A stretch of 64,000 nucleotides of DNA from Athripsodes cinereus. Taxonomy: Eukaryota; Arthropoda; Insecta; Trichoptera; Leptoceridae. The notes beneath the pieces were generated by a model. It was not told the origin of the DNA and did not search any database. It saw only the letters and a program-made list of their open reading frames with translations. This document shows positions 21,203-31,834 of this stretch, piece after piece. Numbering within the stretch: position 1 is the stretch's first letter; the number at the start of each line of letters is the position of its first letter. The translations under genes were made by a program, and so were the position numbers. The stretch covers positions 19,119,313 to 19,183,312 of the forward strand of contig OX388312.1 in NCBI GenBank assembly GCA_947579605.1. The letters run 5' to 3'.

Positions 21203-21605
21203 TTCTTTTTTTCTTTCTTTTTTTTTTTTGGCATTGCACCCAATATATGAGTGATGCTGCCATTATCAATCTACATGTATTACAATCCAAATCAAAAGTT
21301 CTCCTACAATAATATAATAAATTGTATTCCATCAACTATCTGTTTTCGAAATAATTCTCATCATGTAAACACAAATACGTACCTACTTCATTGCACACTA
21401 GACATGAAACAAACAAAAAAGTCACACTACCCTCTCACCACACGCCGTGGAAGGGAATATTGTTGCAATACTATTATTCGTCAACCAATGAACACAATTC
21501 AAAACAACACAATTAGTTACCAATCCATTATAATTATAAGTAGGGTGGTTCAATACATTACAACCAATCTGTTTTTAAACTTTCTATTACTTGAAATATA
21601 TCTAC
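21203..21605 (-). other. 3' UTR and A-rich tail of the I-like LINE
   Basis: On the minus strand the UTR runs from the ORF2 stop to ..GGGTGCAATGCC followed by an A-rich tail with scattered G (about 21,203-21,229). Short plus-strand frames here are shadows. Confidence 0.75.
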
Positions 21606-24600
21606 TTACAACTTTTTATTATATTTAATAAGGTGATTTAAAATACAGTTGTTTACTTTGAAGTCATTCATTAATAGGAGACTTTCAATACTAGTGGGAA
21701 AAGATACACGCAGTCTCCGTAAGTCCCTAATAAGGTCCTCGTTTGGTAACAGAGGGCAGTTAAAAAAAACATGGTTTATTGTCTCATCCTGTTGTTCACA
21801 CATACACAGTGGAGATTCTACTACATGAATTTTTGACAAGTGAGAAGCCACTGCGCAGTGTCCAATTCTCAATCTAGAAAGAAGGGAGGTTTTGATTTTT
21901 GACATTTTTGTGGTACAAAACCACGGAGTTGTCAGAATATCGGTCTGGATAGATTTATAATGTGATCCCGTGGGTGTACTCATATAACTCTCTCTCCATT
22001 CAGTCATCATCAACGGTTTTATCGTATTGATGATATCTCCCATTGGTAAATCGAAGCAGCCTGGAACAATACCACATGAGCAGCCCTCTTTGGCCAACTT
22101 ATCAGCCAACTCATTCCCATATATACCTACATGGGAAGGTATCCACACCAATGTTATGTCAATATCCCGTATTGATGCCATATGTAACAGTTTTTTGATA
22201 TTACAGATCAAGTTATCATTTATTGAATTTTTTACAGAAGATGTAAGTTTGTCCAAGAGGCTTTTAGAATCTGAAAATATTACAATCGGAGTAATTTTAT
22301 TGGAGATGATATATACCAGGGCCTCTCGGAGTGCTACGCACTCAGCGGTAAATACTGAGGATAGCTGATGAAGTTGAAAACTTTTTTCTAAGTTGAATGA
22401 AGGGATGCAGAAGGCAGCACCAGTCTCTCCACCAGAATTTTTCGAGCCATCAGTAAACGCCAAGATAGATGAGGGCCATCTCTCTTGTACCTCTTGCTCA
22501 AATAATTTGTTCACTGCGTGTGGCATAATGTAAGAAATTGATTTATCAATACCAATTGACTGAACAATTATTGGAGAATAGACAACTGCAGCAAAAGGGA
22601 TTGAAAATATGGGAAGAGTTGGAGATAATGAATCTGAAAAATTACTGTGTAAGTATTCCCAGGATGAGACCAACAGTGGGTAAATTTTTGTTCTCCAGGA
22701 GCGATCCACTAAGCACCTATCTCTCAATAACTGTAATTTGTTAAAAATGGGGTGGTTGCTCTGATTAATTTTTTTAATGAGGAATTTCAATGCTAGATAT
22801 TTACGTCGAAGAAAGAGTGGCATCTCGCCACTCTCCACTTGGAGGGCATTTATGGGTGAAGATCTCATCGCACCCAATATAAGTCTCATACATTGAGATT
22901 GAATTCTGTCAAGTTTTACTTTAAGGAATTTAGGCAGGGGTTCCAGCAGAAAGCAACCATAGTCGAGAACACTTCGTATAAGGGCTATGTACAACATTCT
23001 CATTGTGGCGGGGTGAGATCCCCACCAAACACGTGAAACTGCCCTAAGTATGTTAATATTTTTTTCACATTTTGCTTTGATGCCCTCCACGTGTAGGTTC
23101 CATGACAACTTTCGGTGGAGTGTCATTCCCAAAAATACTATTGAGTCAGTTACTGGGATAGCTCGATCGCCTATACTAACCGCAATATCAGGTGTGACGT
23201 GCCTGTTTGAAAAACAAATTATTCTACTCTTAGATGGGGCGATGTCAAATCCGTGCAAATGAAACCAACTATTCATTTTAGTCAAGGAACCTTGCAATAT
23301 GTAAGATGCTTTAGAATGAGACTTTTGAGAACAGTACACCACAAAATCGTCGGCATATTGTAGCAGTGTGCAAGAAGGATCCATTACAGGGTGCAAATCC
23401 ATCGTGTAAATATTAAAAAGAATTGGACTCAAGACAGACCCCTGCGGAAGACCCTTGTAAACTCGTCTCGTAACGTCTCCACAAGGCGTTTCTATGAGTA
23501 CAGTTCGTTCGCACATAATGTTGAATATAAGACGGCACAGTACATCTGGGATGCCCAAAGCGGACATCTTATCATATAACAGAGGGAGTAAAACATTATC
23601 GTATGCACTACTTACATCCAAGAAGGCGGCCACCGTTTCAAATTTATTTGATCTAGCAACTTGTAAGTCTGAAACTAAAATCCCCAGGTTGTCAATACAA
23701 CTCTTTCCCCTTCGAAATCCAAGTTGACCAGATGGAAAGAGATTATTTTTTTCAAGAAACCATTCCACCCTACATTTTAACATTAATTCCAAAATTTTAA
23801 GGAAGCAACTTGATATGGCAATAGGTCTGTATGATTTCCCCAGGGATATGTCTTTTCCTGGTTTGTGAATAGGTATAACAATCTGAAGTTTCCAGGAGTC
23901 TGGAACCTCACCAGTTTCTAAAATTAGGTTATATAACCTTAGAATTATCTGAAGAAGGACTTTGGGAAAATTTCGGAAGAAGGCATACGGGATGCGATCG
24001 TGTCCTGGAGAGGAGTCTCCGACAGAATTAATTGCCGAAGAAAGTTCCTCACCAGAGAAATCAGCCGAAAGGAAAGGGTCTGAGTGCTGATTTAGAGCAG
24101 TAGTCTTTTGAATCTCCAGAAAATGAGGAACGTAAACTGGTGCTATGTTTTCCACAAATTCTTCAACCCACGCAATACATTTGGAATTATTTAGTTTTGG
24201 AGAATATACTCCTCTAAATCTGCGAATTGAATCCCAAACCTCGCCAGAAGGGGTTTCAGGGGAAAGATCAGAACAGAATTTCTGCCACCCTTGACGTTTT
24301 TTACGCCTCAGTAGTTTTTTGGTTTGGGCTTGTATCTTGCGCACTTCTAGAAAGTTTTCTTGTGACATACTTCTTTTAAAATTTCTTATGGCTTGCGACC
24401 TTTTTTTGACCATGTCACGGCATTCATCATCCCACCAGGGTGGACAATATCTATAATGCGGTTTGGGGAGAGTTTTAGGTATTGCAGAGTCCGCCGCTTG
24501 ATACACCAAATTGTTGATTTTTTTCGCAGCCATATTAACCTGTTTGAATGTATTCTCGAACGGCTGAGACTTTACATTTTGGACTATCGAATACTGGAAC

Positions 24601-25337
24601 AATTTCCAGTTTGCCCTATTAATCCGGTATGTACCCTCTCTTTTCCTCCTACAACAGGTCCTAACATTATTTATAATTGATGTTTTGATTGCAAAATGGT
24701 CGCTAGAAAACGCATCCTCCATGACTGACCACGTGGCCATTGATCCGATGTCTGGAGTACAGATTGTCAAGTCTACAGCGTTTTGATTTTGATTAGGAAG
24801 AGATATACGTGTCGGTTCTCCAGAGTTGAGAATGCATAGGTTATGGGTATCCACTATGTCCAATATTTCTCTTCCCGCAGCATTCGAAATTACGCATCCC
24901 CAACTAGGTGACCATGCATTGAAATCCCCCAAAATTAAAAAAGAATTTGATAATTTCGATATAATATCGTTCCAAAAGGTTGCTCCCATAACCTTTCTGG
25001 GAGGTATATATACAGACACTACAGATATACCGAGTACTTTTGCAGCTACAATTTGTATATTATCGTTACTGGGAAGTAGAATTGTATCATAAGGGAGATT
25101 GTTTTTAATTAGAAGAGCTGCACCGCCATATCCATCAGAACGATCTTCTCTAATAATAGAATATCCAGGAAATGAAGCATAAGAATCAGAGGAATACCAA
25201 GTTTCAGAGATGGCTGCAATATCAATATTCTGGGACTTGAGCATATATAGAATGTCATCTCTATTGCTCACTGCCGACCTGGCATTCCATTGAAGGAATG
25301 TTAAATTTACAGATTTAATTAGTGTTTTGTTTTCCAT
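21606..25337 (-). CDS. I-like LINE ORF2: endonuclease, reverse transcriptase, RNase H
   Basis: This is an intact frame of about 1,243 codons. I start it at the ATG at 25,337 (MENKTLIKSV). The frame is also open a few codons upstream, where only a TTG is found. Domains: an APE-type endonuclease at about 13-225 (FLQWNARSAV, ISETWYS, LGDFNAWSPSWG near 139, SSDHFAI near 214); an RT at about 470-740 with GHDRIPYAFFR, GLPQGSVLSPILFN and catalytic QYADDFVVYC near 665; RNase H at about 960-1,090 with FTDGSKN, FTAECVALREAL and SDSKSLLD; and a C-terminal CCHC-like CMCEQQDETINHVFFNC near 1,180. The length is normal for the I clade. It overlaps the end of ORF1 by about 23 bp in a different frame, implying reinitiation or a similar coupling. 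No disabling change is seen. Confidence 0.95.
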   Translation of the reverse strand: MENKTLIKSVNLTFLQWNARSAVSNRDDILYMLKSQNIDIAAISETWYSSDSYASFPGYSIIREDRSDGYGGAALLIKNNLPYDTILLPSNDNIQIVAAKVLGISVVSVYIPPRKVMGATFWNDIISKLSNSFLILGDFNAWSPSWGCVISNAAGREILDIVDTHNLCILNSGEPTRISLPNQNQNAVDLTICTPDIGSMATWSVMEDAFSSDHFAIKTSIINNVRTCCRRKREGTYRINRANWKLFQYSIVQNVKSQPFENTFKQVNMAAKKINNLVYQAADSAIPKTLPKPHYRYCPPWWDDECRDMVKKRSQAIRNFKRSMSQENFLEVRKIQAQTKKLLRRKKRQGWQKFCSDLSPETPSGEVWDSIRRFRGVYSPKLNNSKCIAWVEEFVENIAPVYVPHFLEIQKTTALNQHSDPFLSADFSGEELSSAINSVGDSSPGHDRIPYAFFRNFPKVLLQIILRLYNLILETGEVPDSWKLQIVIPIHKPGKDISLGKSYRPIAISSCFLKILELMLKCRVEWFLEKNNLFPSGQLGFRRGKSCIDNLGILVSDLQVARSNKFETVAAFLDVSSAYDNVLLPLLYDKMSALGIPDVLCRLIFNIMCERTVLIETPCGDVTRRVYKGLPQGSVLSPILFNIYTMDLHPVMDPSCTLLQYADDFVVYCSQKSHSKASYILQGSLTKMNSWFHLHGFDIAPSKSRIICFSNRHVTPDIAVSIGDRAIPVTDSIVFLGMTLHRKLSWNLHVEGIKAKCEKNINILRAVSRVWWGSHPATMRMLYIALIRSVLDYGCFLLEPLPKFLKVKLDRIQSQCMRLILGAMRSSPINALQVESGEMPLFLRRKYLALKFLIKKINQSNHPIFNKLQLLRDRCLVDRSWRTKIYPLLVSSWEYLHSNFSDSLSPTLPIFSIPFAAVVYSPIIVQSIGIDKSISYIMPHAVNKLFEQEVQERWPSSILAFTDGSKNSGGETGAAFCIPSFNLEKSFQLHQLSSVFTAECVALREALVYIISNKITPIVIFSDSKSLLDKLTSSVKNSINDNLICNIKKLLHMASIRDIDITLVWIPSHVGIYGNELADKLAKEGCSCGIVPGCFDLPMGDIINTIKPLMMTEWRESYMSTPTGSHYKSIQTDILTTPWFCTTKMSKIKTSLLSRLRIGHCAVASHLSKIHVVESPLCMCEQQDETINHVFFNCPLLPNEDLIRDLRRLRVSFPTSIESLLLMNDFKVNNCILNHLIKYNKKL

Positions 25338-26637
25338 TTTCAACGAAATCCGGAATTTGAGGATCAGTAAATCGACTTGATATTTGGTTTAATTTAGCAG
25401 CGATGGATCGAAAGTCGTTATTTGTATCAGATATAAGTTCTAAAAGACAAAAAGATATTTTTTCAATGAAAGCACGACGAAGAGTATCAGTTTCAACATT
25501 ATCTTTGTTGGAATTTTCACGATTTTCATCATTTAGTAAAGCACACCCATTTTTAGGGTTAGACGCTTGTCCATTTTGATATGATAGGCAATTTTCGTAT
25601 TCCTTATTATTAAAAGGGCGAGTGGTAGAAGAGTTGGACATTTGTCGAATTGGTGTTTTAGGGCTCATCGTTTTGACAAAATTCATTGGACGAGGGTACG
25701 AATTAACTTTTTCTGAATAGGTAGAGGAAATAGGAGGGTGGGCTTGGAGAGCCTCTCTATACGAAATGTTTTTATTAGCCATGGTTTGTTTCACTTCACG
25801 TTGTCTTTTCAATTCTGGGCACGCTAGATCTGATGCAGAGTGTTGACCTTTACAGTTTACACATCGGAGAGCTATAGCGTTACATTCACCTCCAAAGTGC
25901 GATTCACCGCACTTGAAACATCTTGGTTGGGATTGGCACTGTACTCTTGTATGTCCATAACGGCTGCAATTGTAACACAATACTGTAGGGTAAACGTATT
26001 GCTCAACGCGAAATGCGTTGTGAAAGAGGTACACATACTCCGGCAATACCTGTCCTTGAAATGTCAAGACAATTGTTTGAGAAGGTTTCCATGTTGCTCC
26101 TTCTGGAGTATTTACTTTTCTGTTTAGGCGTCGAGCCTTTATTATTTTTCCTAACTCTTCAGGAACTTCAGAATACTCTATGATCTCCTCCAATGATATA
26201 TCCAGAGTGACTCCTCTGATCACTCCCATTTTAGATACCCTGTAAGATGGGATGTATGCTTTAAGGTTATTTTTATTAATAATATCATGGCGGGTGAAAG
26301 AGTTTGCTGCCTCGGGCGTTTTAAATGATATAGATATTTTGTACTTACCCTCAGCCTTAATACCACCTGATATTACGTTGGGTATTTTTGAGTTATTCAA
26401 TTTCCTTCCAAAGTCCAGCGGATGCAATTGTTTTGTTGTATCAATATTTTGGACCATCACTGTATATGGTCCAAGGGCGTTTGGTTTGTAAAATACGAGA
26501 GGAGCATCAGGAATGGAAGAGTTCTGAGGAAGGGATGGGATTTTAGTAGGTTTGTTTTCGTTTAAAAACAGGTCTGGGGATCTAGGACGTTTTCGTCCAT
26601 CAGGTGGATCAACGGGCACCTCCATGATCTCCATCAT
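25315..26637 (-). CDS. I-like LINE ORF1: Gag-like nucleic-acid-binding protein
   Basis: The 440-codon frame starts at ATG 26,637 (MMEIMEVPVDPPDGRKR; a second Met follows at once). The central part has an RRM-like or Gag region (GPYTVMVQNI.., GVTLDISLEEIIEYSEVP). Three zinc knuckles follow near residues 218-276: CYNCSRYGHTRVQC, CFKCGESHFGGEC and CVNCKGQHSASDLAC. The C-terminal tail is Ser/Asn-rich. Such ORF1 proteins coat the LINE RNA and act as nucleic-acid chaperones in the ribonucleoprotein that primes on target DNA. The frame is complete. It lies 250 bp downstream of the element's transcription start and overlaps ORF2. Confidence 0.93.
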   Translation of the reverse strand: MMEIMEVPVDPPDGRKRPRSPDLFLNENKPTKIPSLPQNSSIPDAPLVFYKPNALGPYTVMVQNIDTTKQLHPLDFGRKLNNSKIPNVISGGIKAEGKYKISISFKTPEAANSFTRHDIINKNNLKAYIPSYRVSKMGVIRGVTLDISLEEIIEYSEVPEELGKIIKARRLNRKVNTPEGATWKPSQTIVLTFQGQVLPEYVYLFHNAFRVEQYVYPTVLCYNCSRYGHTRVQCQSQPRCFKCGESHFGGECNAIALRCVNCKGQHSASDLACPELKRQREVKQTMANKNISYREALQAHPPISSTYSEKVNSYPRPMNFVKTMSPKTPIRQMSNSSTTRPFNNKEYENCLSYQNGQASNPKNGCALLNDENRENSNKDNVETDTLRRAFIEKISFCLLELISDTNNDFRSIAAKLNQISSRFTDPQIPDFVENGKQNTN

Positions 26638-26887
26638 GGAGGTACCTGCGACACGGTGTTGTTATGGGAGCTATAAAAAAAACTCCCGAAATAATAACTA
26701 AAATGAAAGAGTTGGAAAAAAAAACCGAAAAGAAAAAAAAAATCACTACGAGATTGAACCACCCCGAATTTTGTTTACATCGAATAAAAATGTTTTTGAG
26801 TTACAAAATAAATTTAAACCGAATTGTTTACGAAAAAAAAACAAGCTGTGCACACGACCGATCACAATGACGACGTCACGAACACTG
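26638..26887 (-). promoter_or_regulatory. 5' UTR and internal promoter of the I-like LINE
   Basis: This is the 250-bp leader between CAGTGTTCGTGACG (26,887) and the ORF1 ATG. It contains a DPE match GGTCGT 28 bases after the initiator A. Elements of this group are transcribed from such TATA-less internal promoters. That this one is active is an inference. Confidence 0.65.
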
Positions 26888-26900
26888 CAAAATTGTAATT
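26888..26900. repeat. 13-bp target site duplication of the I-like LINE, right
   Basis: CAAAATTGTAATT is identical to 21,190-21,202. It borders the CAGT 5' end of the element. Confidence 0.9.
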
Positions 26901-27027
26901 GGGTAATACATAATAATTTTATTGACTATTATACTTGATAATGAAATTATTTAAAAAAAATACTATGTACAAAATAAAAACCATTAAGACATCATGCTTA
27001 ATAAACAAGTATTTTTCTATTCTAAAA
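26901..27027. other. Harbinger interior, non-coding
   Basis: AT-rich sequence between the LINE target duplication and the accessory-gene remnant. No gene is visible. Confidence 0.4.
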
Positions 27028-27361
27028 CTATTTTCTACTGCATATTGTCTTTGCAATCTTCCTCAAGGCTGATGATACTTGAACAGACTCTGTACGAATG
27101 GCAGCACTCCTTTCATTTAAAGATTCGGCACACTGCCCCAATTTTTCAGCAGCTATTTTAAACACAATCACTCTGCTTTCACTCGTTTTTCTTCGATTAA
27201 TACGAGTTGCTCTCGTTGTTCCAACCCCTGTGTTCTGGCGAGATGAGAATGTCTTGTTTGGTTGCGGAGACTTCTAACAGCTTGTACCTACAAGTGGGCT
27301 CTTACCGGCTTGTAGATGTGGGCTCTGCCTGCTTTGAATGCGTGGACTCCGTCCAGGCGCT
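27028..27361 (-). pseudogene. Harbinger Myb/SANT-associated accessory protein, C-terminal remnant
   Basis: On the minus strand one frame runs from SPRIQSRQSPHLQ through KSPQPNKTFSSRQNTG and TRATRINRRKTSESR to ESLNERSAAIRTESVQVSSA, ending at TAG (27,028-27,030). It contains one internal TAG. The basic, Ser-rich linker followed by a helical C-terminus (ERSAAIR..ALRKIAKT) is of the type found at the end of Harbinger accessory DNA-binding proteins. This family assignment is by style, not by a diagnostic motif. Its position, convergent to the nuclease remnant within the same inverted repeats, supports it. The N-terminal DNA-binding part is not recognisable. Confidence 0.5.
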
Positions 27362-28020
27362 GATGGAAAGAAAAAATAAATATAACACTAGTTTTTTTTA
27401 TCAAAAACAACATTTTGAATTTAAAAAAGGACGCTAGGAGATTAATTGCTACAATTAAGATTAGTTAAAATATTAGTGTAACATGCAGTTGACTTGTTTT
27501 TTAATTTCAACACTAGTTCTACCTTTATTTACAAATCACCCTCGTGGAGTTCACATATAACTTTGTTTATAAGTTAACAAATTAAAAAAATATACATATA
27601 GATTCATTTTGATATTAAAATTAATCAGTAACTAAAATAATACTTACGTTTTTGATAATTATAACCAAATATATTCAAACAATCAACGCAACACTGAAAT
27701 GCATAAACGTCAGAATTGATATTTGAAATGAGTGTTCCATTTACAGAAAAAAAATAATCCTAAAATATTATCGCTACGTCAAATTATTATATTTGTTAAG
27801 TAGGACAATTATTAGTAAATGTATTTGACTTTTTTATGTTTCAAAAATAAATACATATACCACTCTCGGATCTCAAGTTTACTTCCTTACAGTTTCTTGT
27901 AGTCTACATACAAACGCGACATATAAACAATTATTTATTCCTTATTTGCAGCGAAAATATTTTTAAAATTGCAATAACAAACTCGATACGAACACGATCC
28001 CGCGCTTTGGAACGCCAATC
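27362..28020. other. Harbinger right interior, AT-rich
   Basis: No supportable gene. A short minus-strand frame near 27,650-27,750 (VNGTLISNINSDVYAFQCC) could be an exon scrap of the transposon, but I do not recognise it. Confidence 0.35.
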
Positions 28021-28144
28021 TCAATACGATTTCGATCGCGCGGGATTGGGTTCAAGAGTACGGTTTTGAAGTTGAAATTGAGATTTAGATTGGAATCGTG
28101 TTGGCATTGGATTAGGATCGAATCGAGTGTCAAGAGTAGCACTG

Positions 28145-28147
28145 CAG
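28145..28147. repeat. Harbinger 3-bp target site duplication (CAG), right
   Basis: CAG directly follows the ..GAGTAGCACTG terminus; the partner is at 20,157-20,159. Confidence 0.65.
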
Positions 28148-31100
28148 GTAATGTAGTCTTCGTAATTTTATCTATCTAATTGGTATTGGTGGTAGGTAAC
28201 ACTAAAATCACCTTTTGTGCAATTTCTTGCATTAATGTATTCTAAAAGTCATAGTGATTGTCCCAACCTTTCAAGTACTCCAATACTCGATATGGAAAAT
28301 GGATTACCATAAAATCTAAAATGTTATACGTTAAAAAAATATTTTTATTTTCTATAAAAAATTACTAAACAAAACTGTTAAATTTATTTATTTATTTTAT
28401 TCTTCACTGTACATTGGTTACAATGTTACAAAATAAAATAGTGTCATAAAAATAACAATTATAAATTCAATGTACAGAGGGCGAGTTTATCACTAAAATG
28501 CGATGTCTTCCAACAATTAAATATATTTTTTCCTTGCTTTATACGGATTTTCAAATAAACTTTTTATCAAATATTAATCTCTGTGTTTTAAACACAGATA
28601 TGTAAGTAGGTACTAATATCATTGGGCAAACAATTTATTCCATTTGTAGAATTTCGCATTTTATTCTTTCGTACTATGTATGTACTATATTATTATAATC
28701 ATATACACATAACAAGACGTGTTTATTTCGTTTTACAAAACATGAATCTTTGAAATATATTATTTTAAAATTACACATGCGTAAGTAATTGTTTTAATTA
28801 CTAGATTTTTTTAATAAAATTATCTTAAAACCTCCGAACTAGATACCTATTCATATCATTTCAATGTGTATTTATTAAAACGCGTCCCAGCATTTGTTTA
28901 TAAGTTCGGATACGTACACCAAAGCATAACTTTTTTTTAACATTCGAGGATTTGGGAGAGGGCAGGCAAAACGTCCGTGCTCTAGAAGAAGTCGTCAAGG
29001 GCGACGTTTTAATCATGTGATGAAAGGTTCTATTATGAGTGGTCAAAGACCCTGGAAGCAGCCATTGACAGGCATATCTGGGAAAAGTACCAAGGCGCAA
29101 TTGGTTCCCGACCCAAAGAAGGGTACAATATCCATTCCAAATTATAACCTATAGAAGACGATACAGAATGGTTTTGCTATATTTCTCAAAATCTAAAAAC
29201 ATTTAAATCCTTCATTATTTTATTCATTATCTTGAATCTTTGGTTGGTGATAAATTGTTTTTGTACATTGTCAGAAAACTCATTCTTTTTATAAATTTAC
29301 AAAAAATTGTCGTTAATCGATATTTTACGAAACTTTCATGGATATTTTTGTAACATTCCTTACATTTTAAATATAGATATAGGAATCGATTAGGCGACCA
29401 TTCATACAATACGAATATCTAACCACCCTTACCACGTCTCTTGGAAATTAAAATCAGAATTAAATAAAAATAGTGACTTTTATGTCAATTTTTTGACTAC
29501 ACGTATACGCTTCGTTTATTATCTTTTTAAATCATTCTAGAACATAATATAGCCTTTCGAAATGTACGCTAGTATACAGTAATATATGCCTTTCTGACAT
29601 AATGTTGATTAAGATTTGTATTATATCTGCATATTATTTATGTATGATAATGATATAGTAGTGTGATACGTAGGTACAACAATACAGAATACCTATGATA
29701 TGTATTTATAATATTTTTTTATTAAAATAAAAATATAATAATAATATTTTACATTGTATACATACTCATATACAGTTTAATTATTATTTATAAATGCATT
29801 AAGTAGTGATAATCTGGCAAATGATATACAATTAAAGTAATGTTTAACAGATAAACCCACAGTGGGTAAGCCTAATGTATTCATGCGGTCAGGAATTAAA
29901 CTTATGAAATATTCATATTAAATCCACGTGGAAATATTTTAGTCCGTTCGTTGATGTTTAGATGTTTATGTTTTATTATATACCCTCTATATTATGTAGC
30001 TACTACAAGACACGTGATTGGGAAACTCTATTCGAACTTTTATCCATGCAGCGTGTTCCTAGATAGTAATAAATTGCTTGTATATTTCTTTTTCTGCATA
30101 TTTTCAAGAGTGTCATATTCACGTTTTTATGTAAGATATTGGAAATAGGCAGCATCTTAAGTAAACCTTGAATGAAGTCGGAACTTTCTCTTTCCTTCCA
30201 TTTGTGTCCATCTTGAGCGACGAACATCCTGAAATATCCTAATATCTTCTGTTACATCGAGGTTCAAGAAATGATTCTGGATCAAAATGCACGACATTCC
30301 TTTCAAGTATAGGCTTTTCCATGTTATCTGGCTTTCTTCTCATGATTTAATATTAAATGATAGTCTTCTTTTTTTGTTCTTCTTCTGGCCTTGATTTTTT
30401 ATCATCTGGAGTCGGCTCTCCTGGTCTTCATCCTCCAAATAGCCATATCCTTCGCCTATACTGAATCGTGTTGAGCTGCCCTCAAGAATCTTTTAATGGT
30501 AGACAACCAACTTCTCAAGGGTCTGCCTGCTCATTTGGCTGGATCTTCAGGATATCACATCATGTGCGGTTGTAAAGCTAGTATAAAAAAATATTTAGTT
30601 ACCAACTCTAAACAGTAAGAGCACTTCACAATGATATACGATGCCCCACTCATTTCTCTCTATATTATAAAGATATTTATTAAACTTTGATCATATTAAT
30701 ATATGTATGCAAGACCGAGGAAAATTGCACTATGTCGATTCTTGGCCAAAGTGATTTATGAAAACACTGTTGTAATTATCAAAAATTGTTTTATATTTTG
30801 CTAATTCAACTATATATAGGTAATTTGCATTTCAAAATATATTACAACTATATCCAATAACGTTGACTCTGTATCATCTTTTTTAAAGATTGGTTAGAAG
30901 TGTTTGTTTAAGCAACAAACCCGCCTATTGGCGACGTACTTATTATTCTTCAATATTATTTTGTATTTTGAATGTATGACCTATAATTAACCTTTATTTA
31001 TTTCTTTACTTCTTTTAAACAAAATGTGATATAGTCAATAAATTTTTCATTTTTCATGACATAGTTCAGTTTCCCTCCGATATACAGAATTAAGTTATCT

Positions 31101-31604
31101 ACATTTTCATTCGTAATAATTATTATTTAACTCTCAATATATTAAAAATATTTTATTTCTTTCGCGTTTTTATTTATGTAAAATATTATTATTATTATAA
31201 TGTTCCATAGATTTATGTTTTCCTTGATAGATAATATTAGATAGATGTTTACATAGATAAAAAGAGATGTTAACTATTACGGGTTTATTTTTTTAATAAT
31301 TTCTATTTTATTATATTGCACAATTGTTGTACACAATAATAAAACAACGCAATAAATTATGACAATTGAATAAATATTTTTATTAAAATGTATTAAAAAC
31401 GTATTCTTGTTATTTAATTTTTCAGCCTATTTCTTTACAACACATCTTTATTAGTTGCTGTCTTTGTACGGTGATCTAGTTTTTAAAATTACACATTATT
31501 GTTTCTGTTTCTAGTATTTTATAAACAGTGTATCAATTTGCACACAATCTACAGTACAATATTTGTAATTGAAAATTCATTGCTGATTTTTTTGCACAGT
31601 CACT
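28148..31604. other. AT-rich interval, a GC-richer unassigned block and a LINE scrap
   Basis: No confident gene. Positions 28,920-29,130 are GC-richer and carry frames such as EDLGEGRQNVRALEEVVKGD on plus and GRVLINTH on minus. I cannot place them in any family. Positions 30,360-30,540 (GGAGTCGGCTCTCCTGGTCT) resemble the decayed 3' region of an RTE-like LINE. The rest is low-complexity. Confidence 0.45.
30360..30545. mobile_element. Possible RTE-like LINE scrap
   Basis: CTTCTTCTGGCCTTGATTTT, 'ATCTGGAGTCGGCTCTCCTGG' and ..TCAAGGGTCTGCCTGCTCAT have the look of the reverse complement of a LINE 3' coding end. No frame is intact, so this is a weak call. Confidence 0.3.
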
Positions 31605-31739
31605 ATGCCGGCACCAAAATACATGTGCAGGATTAATTTCATTGAATATTTACGAAAGAACAATTCGCATAACTCTCACATTGTGTTTGGAGAAGTATAT
31701 TATGAGAAAGGTTTATTTGGATTGTCAGTGGGTTTGTAG
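31605..31739 (+). CDS. Unrecognised 44-codon ORF
   Basis: ATG at 31,605, preceded by TTTTTTTGCACAGTCACT. That is a polypyrimidine run and AG, so the segment could also be the start of an exon. The frame encodes MPAPKYMCRINFIEYLRKNN.. and ends ..FGLSVGL at TAG. Composition is more protein-like than neighbouring frames, but length and context give no function. It may be chance. Confidence 0.15.
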   Translation: MPAPKYMCRINFIEYLRKNNSHNSHIVFGEVYYEKGLFGLSVGL

Positions 31740-31834
31740 ATTTAATACACTCGATATCAGTATATATTTTCAAAAAGTATGATACGTACCTTGAATGAAA
31801 TACATAAATACAAGATATTTGTTAGCTAGACTAT

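Larger units (their letters stand above)
21203..26887 (-). mobile_element. Full-length I-clade-like non-LTR retrotransposon
   Basis: A 13-bp direct repeat CAAAATTGTAATT flanks the element exactly (21,190-21,202 and 26,888-26,900), giving a 5,685-bp insertion. On the minus strand it starts CAGTGTTCGTGACG, the CAGT start seen in I and Jockey-group elements. It carries GGTCGT at +28 to +33 from the A, matching the DPE consensus RGWYVT. Two overlapping open frames follow: ORF1 Gag-like with three CCHC knuckles, and ORF2 with endonuclease, RT and RNase H. A 3' UTR of about 380 bp and an A-rich tail complete it. RNase H plus three ORF1 knuckles argue for the I clade over Jockey proper. All parts look intact, so it may be recently active. 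It lies inside the Harbinger element. Confidence 0.9.
20160..28144. mobile_element. PIF/Harbinger DNA transposon, decayed and invaded by other elements
   Basis: The left terminus CAGTGTTACTCTGGATACTC and the reverse complement of the right terminus CAGTGCTACTCTTGACACTC form imperfect inverted repeats. CAG is duplicated directly outside both (20,157-20,159 and 28,145-28,147). A 3-bp duplication is the Harbinger hallmark. Subterminal TACTCTTGA motifs recur at 20,215, 20,306, 28,052 (reverse) and 28,130 (reverse), likely transposase-binding repeats. Inside are a HARBI1-like nuclease remnant on the plus strand and a Myb/SANT-associated protein remnant on the minus strand, the usual two-gene convergent layout. 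A LINE tail (20,785-21,045) and a full I-like LINE (21,203-26,887) are nested within. Without these the element would be about 2 kb. It is defective. Confidence 0.85.

Noticed and set aside
28920..29130. GC-richer block that might be a host exon
   Set aside because: Frames on both strands are short and none matches a family I know. No splice pattern could be supported. Left as unassigned.
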